NCBI RefSeq assembly: GCF_040459645.1
Contig: NZ_JARVHQ010000001.1
Span: forward strand, 2,604,001-2,668,000
DNA: 64,000 bases
Direction of reading: 5' to 3'
Source of the DNA: Bacillus cereus group sp. RP43
GTDB taxonomy: Bacteria > Bacillota > Bacilli > Bacillales > Bacillaceae_G
Positions 8,995 through 17,806 of the stretch are shown here, piece after piece (within the stretch, counting starts at the first letter, position 1; the number at the start of each line of letters is the position of its first letter). The translations under genes were made by a program, and so were the position numbers. The notes beneath the pieces are model-generated. The model ran no database searches, had not been told where the DNA came from, and saw nothing but the letters and a program-made list of their open reading frames with translations.

Positions 8995-9870
8995 ATGAAA
9001 AAAACATCTATAATTACAATCATTTGTTTCTTCACAGTAATAAGCATCTTTGTTTTTCAACAAGTAAATGAACATAGTTATATAAAAGCTACTAATCAAT
9101 CAAATCATATAAAAAACATTGCGCATAGAGGTGCTTCTGCATATGCACCAGAACATACAATAGTGGCTTATACATTAGGACAACAATTAAAAGGTGACTA
9201 TATAGAAATAGATCTCCAAATGACAAAAGATGGACATTTAATAGCTATGCATGATGAAACATTAAACCGTACAACAAACGGTGTGGGATTAGTTAAAGAA
9301 CATACATTAGAAGAAATAAAGAAACTAAATGCAAGATCTTTTTTCAATAAAAAGCATTCCAATTTAGCAAAGAAAGAATTTGAAGATGCTACAGTTCCAA
9401 CACTAGAAGCAATTATTGAAACGTTTGGACATAATGCTAACTATTATATCGAAACAAAATCGCCAGATGAATATCCTGGAATGGAAGAAAAACTATTAGA
9501 AATTATTAATCACTACCAAATAAATGATAAAGTTATTATTCAATCATTCAGTGAAGAAAGTCTGCGAAAGATTCATAGTTTAAATGCCAATATACCGCTA
9601 GTACAATTATTATCATATAAAAAAGCAGTTCAATTAACAGAATCAGAAATAGAAAAGTATAAAGCATACTGCATAGGTCTTGGTATGAATTACAAATATA
9701 TTGATGCAGCCTACGTAAAAAAAATAAAGAATTATGGATTAGAAGTTCATCCATTTACAGTAGATAATGAAAAAGATATGAAAAAGTTACTAGTATGGGG
9801 TGTAGACGGCATGTTTACTAATTATCCGGATCGTTTACATTCAATATTGGATTTGAAAAATCATAAATAA
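8995..9870 (+). CDS. Glycerophosphodiester phosphodiesterase, membrane-anchored or secreted
   Basis: A 291-residue GDPD-family TIM barrel that hydrolyses glycerophosphodiesters to glycerol-3-phosphate and an alcohol. Catalytic residues are visible: HRGAS at 44-48, the metal-binding EID at 71-73 and the catalytic HDE at 86-88, with TKSP and the late DGMFTNYPDR that ends the family fold. A hydrophobic N-terminal segment (residues 5-22) with no lipobox Cys predicts an N-terminal anchor or uncleaved signal, placing the enzyme outside the membrane. The role is likely phospholipid or teichoic-acid breakdown for phosphate. The bidirectional terminator at 9972-10005 lies downstream. Confidence 0.9.
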   Translation: MKKTSIITIICFFTVISIFVFQQVNEHSYIKATNQSNHIKNIAHRGASAYAPEHTIVAYTLGQQLKGDYIEIDLQMTKDGHLIAMHDETLNRTTNGVGLVKEHTLEEIKKLNARSFFNKKHSNLAKKEFEDATVPTLEAIIETFGHNANYYIETKSPDEYPGMEEKLLEIINHYQINDKVIIQSFSEESLRKIHSLNANIPLVQLLSYKKAVQLTESEIEKYKAYCIGLGMNYKYIDAAYVKKIKNYGLEVHPFTVDNEKDMKKLLVWGVDGMFTNYPDRLHSILDLKNHK

Positions 9871-9971
9871 AAAGAATTACCCGATAGGAAATGATGTACG
9901 GCTGTTTTCCTGATGGTAACATAATTGAATACATTGAGCTGAAGTTTAAATAACTATGCAAAAGAGAAAAC

Positions 9972-10005
9972 AAAAAGAATCCAATAAAAATATTGGATTC
10001 TTTTT
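9972..10005. terminator. Bidirectional terminator
   Basis: A perfect 15-bp stem AAAAAGAATCCAATA / TATTGGATTCTTTTT with a 4-base loop lies between convergent genes; its right end overlaps the stop region of the minus-strand gene. Confidence 0.9.
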
Positions 10006-10417
10006 ATTTAGTTCTATGCACCCATCGTGAAACAATAGGATAATGAAATTCTTTATTTTGTAATTCATATAAAATCCCTTTAAGTGGTCCTAAAATTACG
10101 GCGGCTAAAAGTATTATATATAGTGGAATTGTTCCGAAAATAACAAATAAGGAATTTGTACTCAAGTCAATGTGTAATAAGGAAAGCATGATCGTACGGA
10201 TTACTACGAAGTTCCAAAGAAATACAGCGAGCCATACTCCAAATTGGAAAAGGGCTGATTCTAGATTCATCTCTTTTATACTTTGTGATTTGAAAACGAA
10301 ATAAAGTATGAGCGGTATAAAGAAAAGTGTATTACCAAAGAGGAAAAAGGCCAAGAAAGATAATAAAGTAATTGCATGTATCACTAGTTTAATGTTTTTA
10401 TCTTGTGATAGTATCAT
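10004..10417 (-). CDS. Small membrane protein, DUF4870-like
   Basis: A 137-residue protein with about four hydrophobic helices: residues 8-22, 25-42, 56-75 and 85-110. The end HYPIVSRWVHRTK resembles the end of DUF4870 / Tic20-like small membrane proteins, but the match is by eye and loose. AGGAGG lies seven bases before the ATG. The stop codon lies at the edge of a bidirectional terminator. It may form a unit with the next minus-strand membrane gene (10562-11029), although 144 bp separate them. Function unknown. Confidence 0.6.
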   Translation of the reverse strand: MILSQDKNIKLVIHAITLLSFLAFFLFGNTLFFIPLILYFVFKSQSIKEMNLESALFQFGVWLAVFLWNFVVIRTIMLSLLHIDLSTNSLFVIFGTIPLYIILLAAVILGPLKGILYELQNKEFHYPIVSRWVHRTK

Positions 10418-10561
10418 TAAAATCCTCCTATATTTAATTTAGATGGTAAAAAACAATATAACCTATTATATCATAGGAAATATGGAATCGAAATAATCAT
10501 ACTATTTGCTGTATTAAGCATAATTTTTCATAAGATTACTCAGAAAGTAATCAAAATGCAA

Positions 10562-11029
10562 CTAATTCTTCCTCTGTTTTTTATATTTTTTTGATACACT
10601 GGCTACGAGAGGAATGCCAATTAAGGTAGGTAAAAACCAAAACCATATAGGCGGCAGTAAATTAATAATTGGAATATGAATTCCGACGTTTACTAAAAGT
10701 GCGGTTACAGCACCGATATAGGAGCCTAACATACCTCTAATATGGTGGCGAATCCAATTTTTCCAACGCTTTTTTCTTGCAAGGTAGCCATAAATCGCAA
10801 ATGAATAAGAGAAAATTGCTACATAAAATAAATATGCGATTTCATCCCACTTTATAATGGCCAATATAATTGCCGTCAGGGTTATGACAACATAAGATGC
10901 ATGATATATTTCGCCCCATTCCGTGTGTTTTCCTTTCTTTTTTTGAGCAACCATCGCTACAATACCAGTAATTAAACATATGGTTCCAAATAATATGTGT
11001 ATGGTCAAAAGAATGTTGAAAATGCTCAT
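10562..11029 (-). CDS. Small membrane protein, DUF2306-like
   Basis: A 155-residue protein with four to five helices. It opens with LLTIHILFGTICLITGIVAM and then KKGKHTEWGEIYHASYV, which resembles the first helix pair of DUF2306 proteins: a His in helix 1 and a charged KGxxxHxxxGxxYH loop. Such histidines are often haem or metal ligands, but that is inference. A basic patch (ARKKRWKNWIRHHIRG) sits between later helices. The start has AAGGAGGA seven bases upstream. No operon partner is clear. Confidence 0.6.
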   Translation of the reverse strand: MSIFNILLTIHILFGTICLITGIVAMVAQKKKGKHTEWGEIYHASYVVITLTAIILAIIKWDEIAYLFYVAIFSYSFAIYGYLARKKRWKNWIRHHIRGMLGSYIGAVTALLVNVGIHIPIINLLPPIWFWFLPTLIGIPLVASVSKKYKKQRKN

Positions 11030-11204
11030 AAAAGTTCCTCCTTTTTTATTTTTATAGTATTGCAGTATAGGAGAAAAGTTGAAAAATATAGTTAGTTCGC
11101 CTTAATATATTGAAATAAAGGTACTCCTAGAACAAAATGAAATGATTAAATTTTTTCTCAAATTTAGTGAGATGAGTATTACGTTAAATGAAGGAGAGGC
11201 TTCT

Positions 11205-11735
11205 ATGTTTACATCTATCACATACTTACAATCTGGGAACGATAAACAACAAAAAGTTTACGAAGTTATGAATAAACTAAACATAATGGCGGATTTAGCT
11301 TTGTATAGTCCTGTACTTTGCGGGACAATCCCTATTAGAATTGATACCCTTCACTCTGACTTGGATATTGTAATGGAAGTACATGATTATGATGTTTTTG
11401 AACAGGAAATTAGATCTTTGTATGGTTCATATGAAGGATTTGAAATGAAAAAGAAAAACATTGGAAATATCTTAACAATAAAGGCAACTTTTCAATTTGA
11501 AGGTTTTGAATTTGAATTATTTGGTCAACCGCGGCCAGTGCGTAACCAAAATGCATATAAACATATGATAGTGGAGCACATGCTATTAATACAGCATCCC
11601 CATATTAGAAAAAAAATCATCCAATTAAAAGAACAAGGCATAAAAACAGAACCAGCTTTTGCACAAGTATTAAAAATTGACGGAGATCCTTATGAAGAAC
11701 TTATTTTATTAGGACAGGAAATGAGATTGTGGTAA
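11205..11735 (+). CDS. DUF4269 nucleotidyltransferase-like protein
   Basis: A 176-residue soluble protein. The pattern LCGTIPIRIDTLHSDLDIVMEV recalls a nucleotidyltransferase active site in which two acidic residues (here SDLDIV) bind metal after a G-T/S motif; the domain fits DUF4269. Later conserved parts are FELFGQPRPVRNQNAYKHM and the helical C-terminus. The frame opens at 11142, but GGAGAGG lies correctly spaced before the ATG at 11205, so the shorter form is chosen. Substrate and partner are unknown. A bidirectional terminator separates it from the convergent MocR gene. Confidence 0.8.
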   Translation: MFTSITYLQSGNDKQQKVYEVMNKLNIMADLALYSPVLCGTIPIRIDTLHSDLDIVMEVHDYDVFEQEIRSLYGSYEGFEMKKKNIGNILTIKATFQFEGFEFELFGQPRPVRNQNAYKHMIVEHMLLIQHPHIRKKIIQLKEQGIKTEPAFAQVLKIDGDPYEELILLGQEMRLW

Positions 11736-11748
11736 ATAAGGTACACAT

Positions 11749-11779
11749 AAAAATCCTCTTTATATAAAAGAGGATTTTT
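11749..11779. terminator. Bidirectional terminator between DUF4269 and mocR genes
   Basis: Perfect 12-bp stem AAAAATCCTCTT / AAGAGGATTTTT (11749-11760 with 11768-11779), 7-base loop, A and T tracts inside the stem. Confidence 0.9.
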
Positions 11780-11780
11780 A

Positions 11781-13214
11781 TTATGCCATTAACTTACGAA
11801 TCAAATTACTTAATATATAAATACCTTGAGTAATTTGTTCAGGGGAAGCATATCCATACGATAAGCGTATGCACTGATCCGATTCTTCTTCATAAATACG
11901 TCCTGGGTTTAAAAGAACTCCCTTTGATAGTGCTTCTGAAAACAGTTTTTTCATTGGAATGTTAGGTACAACCGTTAGCCATATAAAAAATCCGCCACTT
12001 GGAATATCCCATGTAGCAATATCTGCACAATACTTGTCTAAAGCTTGTAACATCATTCGTCTGCGCTCTTTCAGTTGGATCCGTACGTTCGCAACGTGTT
12101 CTTCATAAAATCCTTTACTCAACCATTCTGCAGCAACTCTTTGTGATAAAGAACTTGATCCATAGTCAGTTTGCATTTTTATGTCTGACAAACTCTCAAT
12201 AACAGGCTCTGGTCCGATAATCCAACCAATCCTAAGTCCTGGGCTAAGTGTTTTAGATAAACTACCGATATATAAAACATGTCCATGTTTATCCATCGAC
12301 TTTAAAGGAGGCGGCGGTAGTTCATCCATCCATAACTCACGGTAAATATCATCTTCAATGATAGGCAATTGTTCTTTTTCGCAAACTTTTAGTATCTCTT
12401 TTCGTCGCTCTTTGGACATTAATATCCCCGTTGGGTTTTGAAAGCAAGGTATCGAATATAAAATATTTTTCTTTTGACTATATTTAATTCGTCTTAACAA
12501 GTCATTAGGGAAAATGCCCTGTTGATCCATATGTATTCCAGCAAGGTGAATATTAGCTGATTGAAATACGTGAAGCGAATATAAGTAAGAAGGTTGTTCA
12601 AGTAATACAGTTGATTCTCTATGTAATAGACCGATTGATATTAATTGTAATGCCTGTAATGCACCAGAGACTATTAATATAGAACTTGGTGATGTATTTA
12701 TTCCAAATGATTTTACATAATTACTTATTGCTTCACGTAAAGGCAAATATCCTTTTTGTTCCTCGTATCCAAAATAATCTAGTTCCTCACATACGTTTCG
12801 CATAATGAATTGCATAGTTTCTAACGGGAAAAGATGAGGTGCAAGTTCACCTTTACTAAGATGGATAAGTTTGTTATTTGCTTCTGCCTCATTTATTTCT
12901 CGTACCATTAATTTGCTTGGCTTATGAATACCAGCCTTTACATATTCACTCCAATCGGGCGGGGGATTAGTCGCTAATAATGACCATGTATTATTCTTTA
13001 CAATTGTTCCTACTCCGATTTGCCCTTGAATTAAGCCATCTGCCATAAGTTCTTCTAGTGCGGTTATTACAGTACTACGATTTACATGAAATAATTTTGC
13101 TAACTGCCGCTGACTAGGAATCTTACTTCCAATCGGCCATTCTCCGTATTCGATTTTTTCTTTCATATGGTCTATTATCTGCCGATATTTAGGCAGCTTT
13201 TTATCAGTAGACAT
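11781..13214 (-). CDS. MocR/PdxR-type regulator (GntR helix-turn-helix plus aminotransferase domain)
   Basis: A 477-residue regulator with an N-terminal GntR winged helix (residues 1-75, including IPSQRQLAKLFHVNRSTVI) and a C-terminal fold-type I aminotransferase domain. The PLP-lysine region reads YIGSLSKTLSPGLRIGW. MocR proteins use bound PLP and an amino acid ligand to switch transcription of a neighbouring, often divergent gene. The divergent neighbour is the EamA exporter, a common pairing. GAGGGAG with eight-base spacing supports ATG 13214; the frame extends to 13295 without a better start. Likely ligand: an amino acid or vitamin B6 compound (inferred). Confidence 0.9.
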   Translation of the reverse strand: MSTDKKLPKYRQIIDHMKEKIEYGEWPIGSKIPSQRQLAKLFHVNRSTVITALEELMADGLIQGQIGVGTIVKNNTWSLLATNPPPDWSEYVKAGIHKPSKLMVREINEAEANNKLIHLSKGELAPHLFPLETMQFIMRNVCEELDYFGYEEQKGYLPLREAISNYVKSFGINTSPSSILIVSGALQALQLISIGLLHRESTVLLEQPSYLYSLHVFQSANIHLAGIHMDQQGIFPNDLLRRIKYSQKKNILYSIPCFQNPTGILMSKERRKEILKVCEKEQLPIIEDDIYRELWMDELPPPPLKSMDKHGHVLYIGSLSKTLSPGLRIGWIIGPEPVIESLSDIKMQTDYGSSSLSQRVAAEWLSKGFYEEHVANVRIQLKERRRMMLQALDKYCADIATWDIPSGGFFIWLTVVPNIPMKKLFSEALSKGVLLNPGRIYEEESDQCIRLSYGYASPEQITQGIYILSNLIRKLMA

Positions 13215-13246
13215 ATTAAAAACTCCCTCATTCATTTTAAAAATGC

Positions 13247-13283
13247 AAAGTGGTTGGTTTTTTCCAGGAATAACTGGTTGAAG
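13247..13283. promoter_or_regulatory. Possible MocR operator: two direct repeats
   Basis: AAGTGGTTGG (13248-13257) and AACTGGTTGA (13272-13281) are similar direct repeats 24 bp apart in the divergent promoter region. MocR proteins often bind direct repeats. No footprint evidence. Confidence 0.35.
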
Positions 13284-13366
13284 ACATTCTATCAACTATT
13301 AAATATGATGAAAAGAAATAATTGGTAATTAGAAAATAGCTGATTTATTGGAGAGGGAGAGAAAAT

Positions 13367-14278
13367 ATGTACAATAAAAAATGGAATCCTCATATTGTAT
13401 GTGCTCATGCTTTTACGATTCTTATATGGGGAACAGCTTTTCCAGGAATTCGGATGGGGCTTGAAGCTTATACGCCTGAACACCTTACTTTGCTACGATT
13501 ACTAATTGCTTCTTTGATTCTTCTTCTGTTTTCACTTATATACAAATTACGGTTACCTGATTTAAAAGATATTCCAGTAATTTTTATATTTGGCGCTTTG
13601 GGATTTACGATTTATCATATTGCACTAAACTACGGTGAAAAGAGTGTGAATGCTGGACCTGCTAGTTTCATTGTTTCAGTAACACCGATATTAACAGCAA
13701 TTCTTGCTTCTGTTTTTTTGAATGAAAAAATGAAATTAAATGGTTGGATCGGTGGTGTAATTAGTTTGGTAGGAATAGCTTTTTTATCATTAAGTCAAGG
13801 AGATGCTGTTCATTCGAATAGTGGGGTATTACTAATATTATTAGCTGCAATTTCAGAAAGTCTATTTTTCGTTTTTCAAAAACCATATTTAAAAAAGTAC
13901 GGTTTCTTGCCATTTATAATATATACAATTTGGTCTGGTACTGTATTTATGCTTATTTTTTTGCCAGGGATTTATGAAGAAATTGTAGCAGCTCCTATTG
14001 GAACTACTTTGAGTGTAATATATTTAGGTGTGTTTCCGACAGTACTGCCGTATATTGCATTAGCGTATATTACATCCCATTCCGGTGCTTCTGAGGCAAC
14101 AAGTTCTCTATATTTAACACCAGTAACTGCTTGTGTTATTGCTTGGATATGGTTAGGCGAGGTACCAACCTTTGTTTCGATTGTTGGAGGGATAGTTACT
14201 ATACTTGGAGTTGTGATTGCTCATTTAACATTTAAAAAAGATAAATATAAGCAAATCGAGAGCGAAAAAGTATGGTAA
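13367..14278 (+). CDS. EamA/DMT superfamily exporter
   Basis: A 303-residue protein with ten predicted transmembrane helices in two EamA repeats. Helix 1 carries TILIWGTAFPGIRMGLEAYTPE, the DMT entry motif. Repeat 1 ends with FLNEKMKLNGWIGG and repeat 2 with WLGEVPTFVSIVGG, the matching E-containing loop of each half. These carriers export amino acids or metabolites. Divergence from the MocR gene suggests that the regulator senses a PLP-linked amino compound and controls export. The ATG has GGAGAGGGAG upstream. A terminator is at 14431-14459. Confidence 0.9.
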   Translation: MYNKKWNPHIVCAHAFTILIWGTAFPGIRMGLEAYTPEHLTLLRLLIASLILLLFSLIYKLRLPDLKDIPVIFIFGALGFTIYHIALNYGEKSVNAGPASFIVSVTPILTAILASVFLNEKMKLNGWIGGVISLVGIAFLSLSQGDAVHSNSGVLLILLAAISESLFFVFQKPYLKKYGFLPFIIYTIWSGTVFMLIFLPGIYEEIVAAPIGTTLSVIYLGVFPTVLPYIALAYITSHSGASEATSSLYLTPVTACVIAWIWLGEVPTFVSIVGGIVTILGVVIAHLTFKKDKYKQIESEKVW

Positions 14279-14338
14279 GACACTTCTGCGAGTAGTTGCA
14301 ATTTGAAAGTAACAATATTGAAATAATATGGGATTTTT

Positions 14339-14368
14339 AATATAGATATAACGGGAAATATCTATATT
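14339..14368. repeat. Perfect 11-bp inverted repeat in intergenic DNA
   Basis: AATATAGATAT / ATATCTATATT (14339-14349 with 14358-14368), 8-base loop. No T run follows, so it is not an ordinary terminator; it may be an mRNA stabiliser or operator. Confidence 0.5.
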
Positions 14369-14430
14369 AAAATGCACTAGTCCAGCATTTGTACGGAATT
14401 AAATTATACTGTTAGATGATCACCAGAGTA

Positions 14431-14459
14431 AGAACTAGTATAATACTAGTTCTTTTTTA
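14431..14459 (+). terminator. Terminator downstream of the EamA gene
   Basis: Perfect 10-bp stem AGAACTAGTA / TACTAGTTCT (14431-14440 with 14444-14453) with a 3-base loop and six T after it. Confidence 0.9.
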
Positions 14460-14558
14460 TCGACACACTACTCACCATTAATATTTGCTTAGAATTGTAT
14501 AGATTTAAATTTTTTCCACATATACATAATTATCTTACCTATGAAAGGAGTGCATTTC

Positions 14559-15482
14559 TTGGAGAAGGTTTTATTTTTTGGAGACCCAGGTATTGATGAT
14601 TCGTTTGCAATTATGTATGGCTTACTGCATCCTGAAATTGAAATTGTTGGTATCGTAACTGGATATGGAAATGTTGAACATATACATGCCACTCATAATG
14701 CCGCATATATTTTACAGTTAGCAAACAGACAAGATATTCCTGTAATTAGCGGGGCAACAAAGCCACTTACAAATGAAATTACAATGTATTACCCTGAAAT
14801 TCATGGACCAGAAGGATTAGGACCCATACATGTACCGGAAAGTGTGTTATCCATTCCGATATACAATTTTGGCAGTATTGCTGCGATTCTTGTAAAGTAT
14901 GGAGAAGATTTAACAATTGTCGATGTAGGAAGATCTACCTCTTTAGCAATTGCGTTTAATTTATGGAACGACTTGATGTTAAATGTAAAAGGGATTTATT
15001 TTATGGGTGGTGTCTTTTTAGAAGCAGGGAATGTTACTCCATTAGCAGAGGCAAACGTGTACGGAGATCCTATAGCCAGTCAAATTGTGTTTCAGCAAGC
15101 GGAAAATTTAACGTTATTCCCTTTAAATGTAACAAATAAAACAGTTTTAACCCCAAATGTATTTAGTTATATTTTAGCTAATACAAAAAATCCATTTAAA
15201 CCGATTATGAAACCCATGTACGATTATTATTTATCAGCATACCAAAAGCTCAATCCATCTATTGAAGGGCCATTATTACACGATGTACTTGCTATAAGCG
15301 GTTTAGTGAATCCTACATTTTTAAATTATACATCCCGAACAGTGACTGTAGATATATGTGGCGAAACGAAGGGACAAACTTTTGCTGATTTTCGCCCACA
15401 CTCTAAATCTGAAGGGGCGCGTATAGCGTTACAATTAGATGAGGAAAAATTTATTCAGGATTTTATGAAAATCATGTTATAA
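14559..15482 (+). CDS. Nucleoside hydrolase (IunH/RihA family)
   Basis: A 307-residue ribonucleoside hydrolase that cleaves nucleosides to base and ribose. The N-terminal calcium-binding motif reads FFGDPGIDD: D9, D13 and D14 match the three calcium ligands, but the usual first Asp of the DxDPGxDD motif is Phe. The late LLHDVLAISGL supplies the His-Asp pair near the C-terminus. NATPLAEANVYGDP is the family's N(x)EFN-type region. The TTG at 14559 is preferred over ATG 14541 because AAAGGAG lies exactly eight bases before it and would be inside the longer form. Role: nucleoside salvage (inferred). Confidence 0.85.
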   Translation: MEKVLFFGDPGIDDSFAIMYGLLHPEIEIVGIVTGYGNVEHIHATHNAAYILQLANRQDIPVISGATKPLTNEITMYYPEIHGPEGLGPIHVPESVLSIPIYNFGSIAAILVKYGEDLTIVDVGRSTSLAIAFNLWNDLMLNVKGIYFMGGVFLEAGNVTPLAEANVYGDPIASQIVFQQAENLTLFPLNVTNKTVLTPNVFSYILANTKNPFKPIMKPMYDYYLSAYQKLNPSIEGPLLHDVLAISGLVNPTFLNYTSRTVTVDICGETKGQTFADFRPHSKSEGARIALQLDEEKFIQDFMKIML

Positions 15483-15559
15483 GGTGATGTCGAAAAAGGG
15501 AATTATTTCACTCCGTTGAATATAAAAGATAAATTCTCTTTTTAAAGGAGCTTAAAATA

Positions 15560-16024
15560 GTGAACGTCCAATTAAAAATTGTTACGAGAGAAAATTGGGA
15601 AGACGTATTAAAGTTACGAGTTAAAGAAAATCAAATGCAATTTGTTCCGGCAGTGGCAGTATCACTTGCTAAAGTATACATAAAACCAGATGGTGAAAAT
15701 GTCGAATATATTCCATTCGCTATATATGATGGTGACCTTATAGTCGGTTTTATTATGCATGCTTTTGTACGTGAGTCAACAGATATGTACTGGATTAACG
15801 GATTTATCGTTGATGAAAAAGAGCAAGGAAAAGGATATGGAAAAGCAGCATTAAAGGAAATCATTAACTTAATAAAAAATAACTTTAAAGAGTGTGAGGA
15901 AATTAGATTAACTGTCCATAAAGATAATATTTCTGCAAAGAAACTATATGAATGTTATGGTTTTAAATCATTAGGAAATGTATATGACGGTGAGGAAGTA
16001 TATCGCTTATTGTTGTTGAATTAA
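15560..16024 (+). CDS. GNAT acetyltransferase, BltD spermine/spermidine type
   Basis: A 154-residue GNAT. The opening (WEDVLKLRVKENQMQFVPA) and FAIYDGDLIVGFIMH with YWINGFIVDEKEQGKGYG resemble B. subtilis BltD, which acetylates spermidine and spermine; the acetyl-CoA loop is EQGKGYGKAA. The closing LTVHKDNISAKKLYECYGF is the standard GNAT end. GTG at 15560 has AAAGGAG upstream. BltD normally sits beside the Blt drug pump; none is adjacent here, so polyamine specificity is inferred from similarity only. Confidence 0.8.
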   Translation: MNVQLKIVTRENWEDVLKLRVKENQMQFVPAVAVSLAKVYIKPDGENVEYIPFAIYDGDLIVGFIMHAFVRESTDMYWINGFIVDEKEQGKGYGKAALKEIINLIKNNFKECEEIRLTVHKDNISAKKLYECYGFKSLGNVYDGEEVYRLLLLN

Positions 16025-16285
16025 AGATGTGCGATTTTGAATAAAGTTATATCGTGTATTTATTGTGAAAAGGTAAAGGACATCTAGAATTGAAAGATCG
16101 ATTAAGAAACTGTTTAGAAACAATAAGTTGTTCCGTTAAAGGGCCATATTGTGGAGAATTGGTTGTACTAATTCATATAAATTATCGCAAATTGAATTCA
16201 CGCAATTATTTAAACATTTTATTATAAAACAGTATTTATATATACTTAAACTATCATTAATAAAGACATCAAGGGAGGAACTAAT

Positions 16286-16855
16286 ATGAAAGAGAGCAAT
16301 AAAAAAGAGTTGTCAATAGAGCAACGTGAAGAATTACTACAAACATTGAAAGATCGTTTTGAGAATAACATGAACCGTCATAAAGGGCTAGAATGGGCTA
16401 ATGTTCAATCAAATCTGGATGCTAATACTGAAAAGTTGTGGTCGCTTAATGAAATGGAAAGAACTGGCGGAGAACCTGATGTTGTTGATTTTGATAAAGA
16501 AAAAAGCGAATACATTTTTTATGATTGTTCAGCAGAAAGTCCTAAAGGTCGTAGAAGTGTTTGTTATGATCTTGAAGCGCTAGAATCAAGAAAGAAACAT
16601 AAACCAGAAAATAACGCTATCGATATGGCAACTACTATGGGCATTGAACTATTAACGGAAGAAGAATATCGGGCGTTGCAAAATCTTGGGAATTTCGATT
16701 TGAAGACATCGAGTTGGGTGCAAACACCTTCTGATATTAGAGAACTTGGTGGTGCCCTTTTTTGCGATTATCGCTTTGGACACGTCTTTGTATATCACAA
16801 TGGGGCAGAATCTTACTATGCCGCAAGAGGCTTTCGTGGTTCGTTAAGAGTCTAA
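16286..16855 (+). CDS. DUF4256 family protein
   Basis: A 189-residue soluble protein matching the DUF4256 pattern: an N-terminal helical part (QREELLQTLKDRFENNMNRH), FYDCSAESPKGRRSVCYD, and a C-terminal FCDYRFGHVFVYHNGAESYY. The family has no known activity; several aromatic and His residues at the end may form a binding site. GGGAGGAA lies before the ATG. The 260 bp upstream contain no ORF I can support. A hairpin terminator at 17000-17045 lies 145 bp after the stop. Confidence 0.8.
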   Translation: MKESNKKELSIEQREELLQTLKDRFENNMNRHKGLEWANVQSNLDANTEKLWSLNEMERTGGEPDVVDFDKEKSEYIFYDCSAESPKGRRSVCYDLEALESRKKHKPENNAIDMATTMGIELLTEEEYRALQNLGNFDLKTSSWVQTPSDIRELGGALFCDYRFGHVFVYHNGAESYYAARGFRGSLRV

Positions 16856-16999
16856 AATTTGTACAGGCAGGTAAATTTGAAATAGAGAATAGATTTGCTT
16901 AGGGAAAAGTAGTGATTGCATACTTTAGCCACGGCTTCGATTTTGAGGCCGCAAAGAATACAAACCTTATTGTAAAAAAATGAATCAGCTAAAAATATT

Positions 17000-17045
17000 A
17001 AGAGTATGTTTCGATGATTTATTTTCATAAACATACTCTTTTTTA
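17000..17045 (+). terminator. Terminator, long hairpin
   Basis: A 12-bp stem AAGAGTATGTTT / AAACATACTCTT (17000-17011 with 17029-17040), 17-base loop, then a T run. Confidence 0.85.
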
Positions 17046-17160
17046 GAATCGTTTATCAAGATTATTAGTTTTAATTAAATTGTAAACGAGAACATGTAAA
17101 ATGTTATTTAAATAAAAATTTTCGAGCAAGTATAAAGTGAATGATTAGGAGGAATACAAA

Positions 17161-17607
17161 ATGAAAAGTAAATTCCATCATATTGTACGAGCTATCATGA
17201 TAAAAGATGAAAAATTACTAGTTGCTGAATACATAGGACATCATTATTTTTTACCCGGTGGCCATGTTGAAATTGGGGAATCAGCAGAGAAAGCACTAAT
17301 AAGAGAGTTGCGAGAAGAACTTGGAGTAACTTGCAGTATAAAACAATTTTTAGGCGTCATAGAAAATCAATGGCAAGCCAAAGAAATGCTCCACCATGAA
17401 ATTAACCACATTTTTGAAATAGATTCAAATGAGTTAAAACCCGATTCCACTCCAATATCTAAAGAGTCCCATTTAGCATTTCACTGGATTGATTTTAATA
17501 AAGAAAATATAAACTCCTATACAATAACGCCAACACCTTCAGTAAAAGAATTACTAGAAAGAAAATTAAGTGATGAACTATTAACTTGCTGGATTAGTAA
17601 CTTTTAA
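17161..17607 (+). CDS. Nudix hydrolase
   Basis: A 148-residue Nudix protein. The Nudix box is complete: [14 protein letters not shown] followed by [10 protein letters not shown], matching Gx5Ex7REUxEExGU, so the magnesium-binding glutamates are present and the enzyme should be active. [16 protein letters not shown] context places it among small MutT-type enzymes; a DUF of Bacillus ([10 protein letters not shown]) follows. Substrate could be a damaged nucleotide or a nucleotide sugar; nothing in the sequence decides. AGGAGGAA precedes the ATG. The gene stands alone. Confidence 0.9.
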   Translation: MKSKFHHIVRAIMIKDEKLLVAEYIGHHYFLPGGHVEIGESAEKALIRELREELGVTCSIKQFLGVIENQWQAKEMLHHEINHIFEIDSNELKPDSTPISKESHLAFHWIDFNKENINSYTITPTPSVKELLERKLSDELLTCWISNF

Positions 17608-17654
17608 TCGTCTCTATTTATATTAATTCCGTCCACTAAAAGAATATAAAGAAA

Positions 17655-17740
17655 ATAGGCTCATAAACAAGGTACATCACCTAGTGTAAAGTCATATTTT
17701 GTTGATGTACGCATTTAGTCTATAGCCTTATTTCTACTTT
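17655..17740. repeat. Long imperfect stem-loop between the Nudix and bacteriocin genes
   Basis: GTACATCA (17672-17679) pairs perfectly with TGATGTAC (17703-17710), and outside it AATAGGCT pairs with AGCCTTATT (one bulge) before a T-rich stretch. It may be the Nudix terminator or part of the bacteriocin leader. Confidence 0.45.
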
Positions 17741-17806
17741 ATTTTTAAAAGTAAATAAACTTGAAAATTTGGACGGAATTCACATTTGTAAATGGAGGGT
17801 TTCATA

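Noticed and set aside
16025..16285. Possible dispersed repeat (bcr-like) upstream of DUF4256
   Set aside because: The sequence has a familiar look, but no second copy was seen in the window, so it cannot be supported.
16905..16983. Short open stretch reading like KVVIAYFSHGFDFEAAKN
   Set aside because: Only about 25 codons with no start or ribosome binding site; could be a relic but too short to support.
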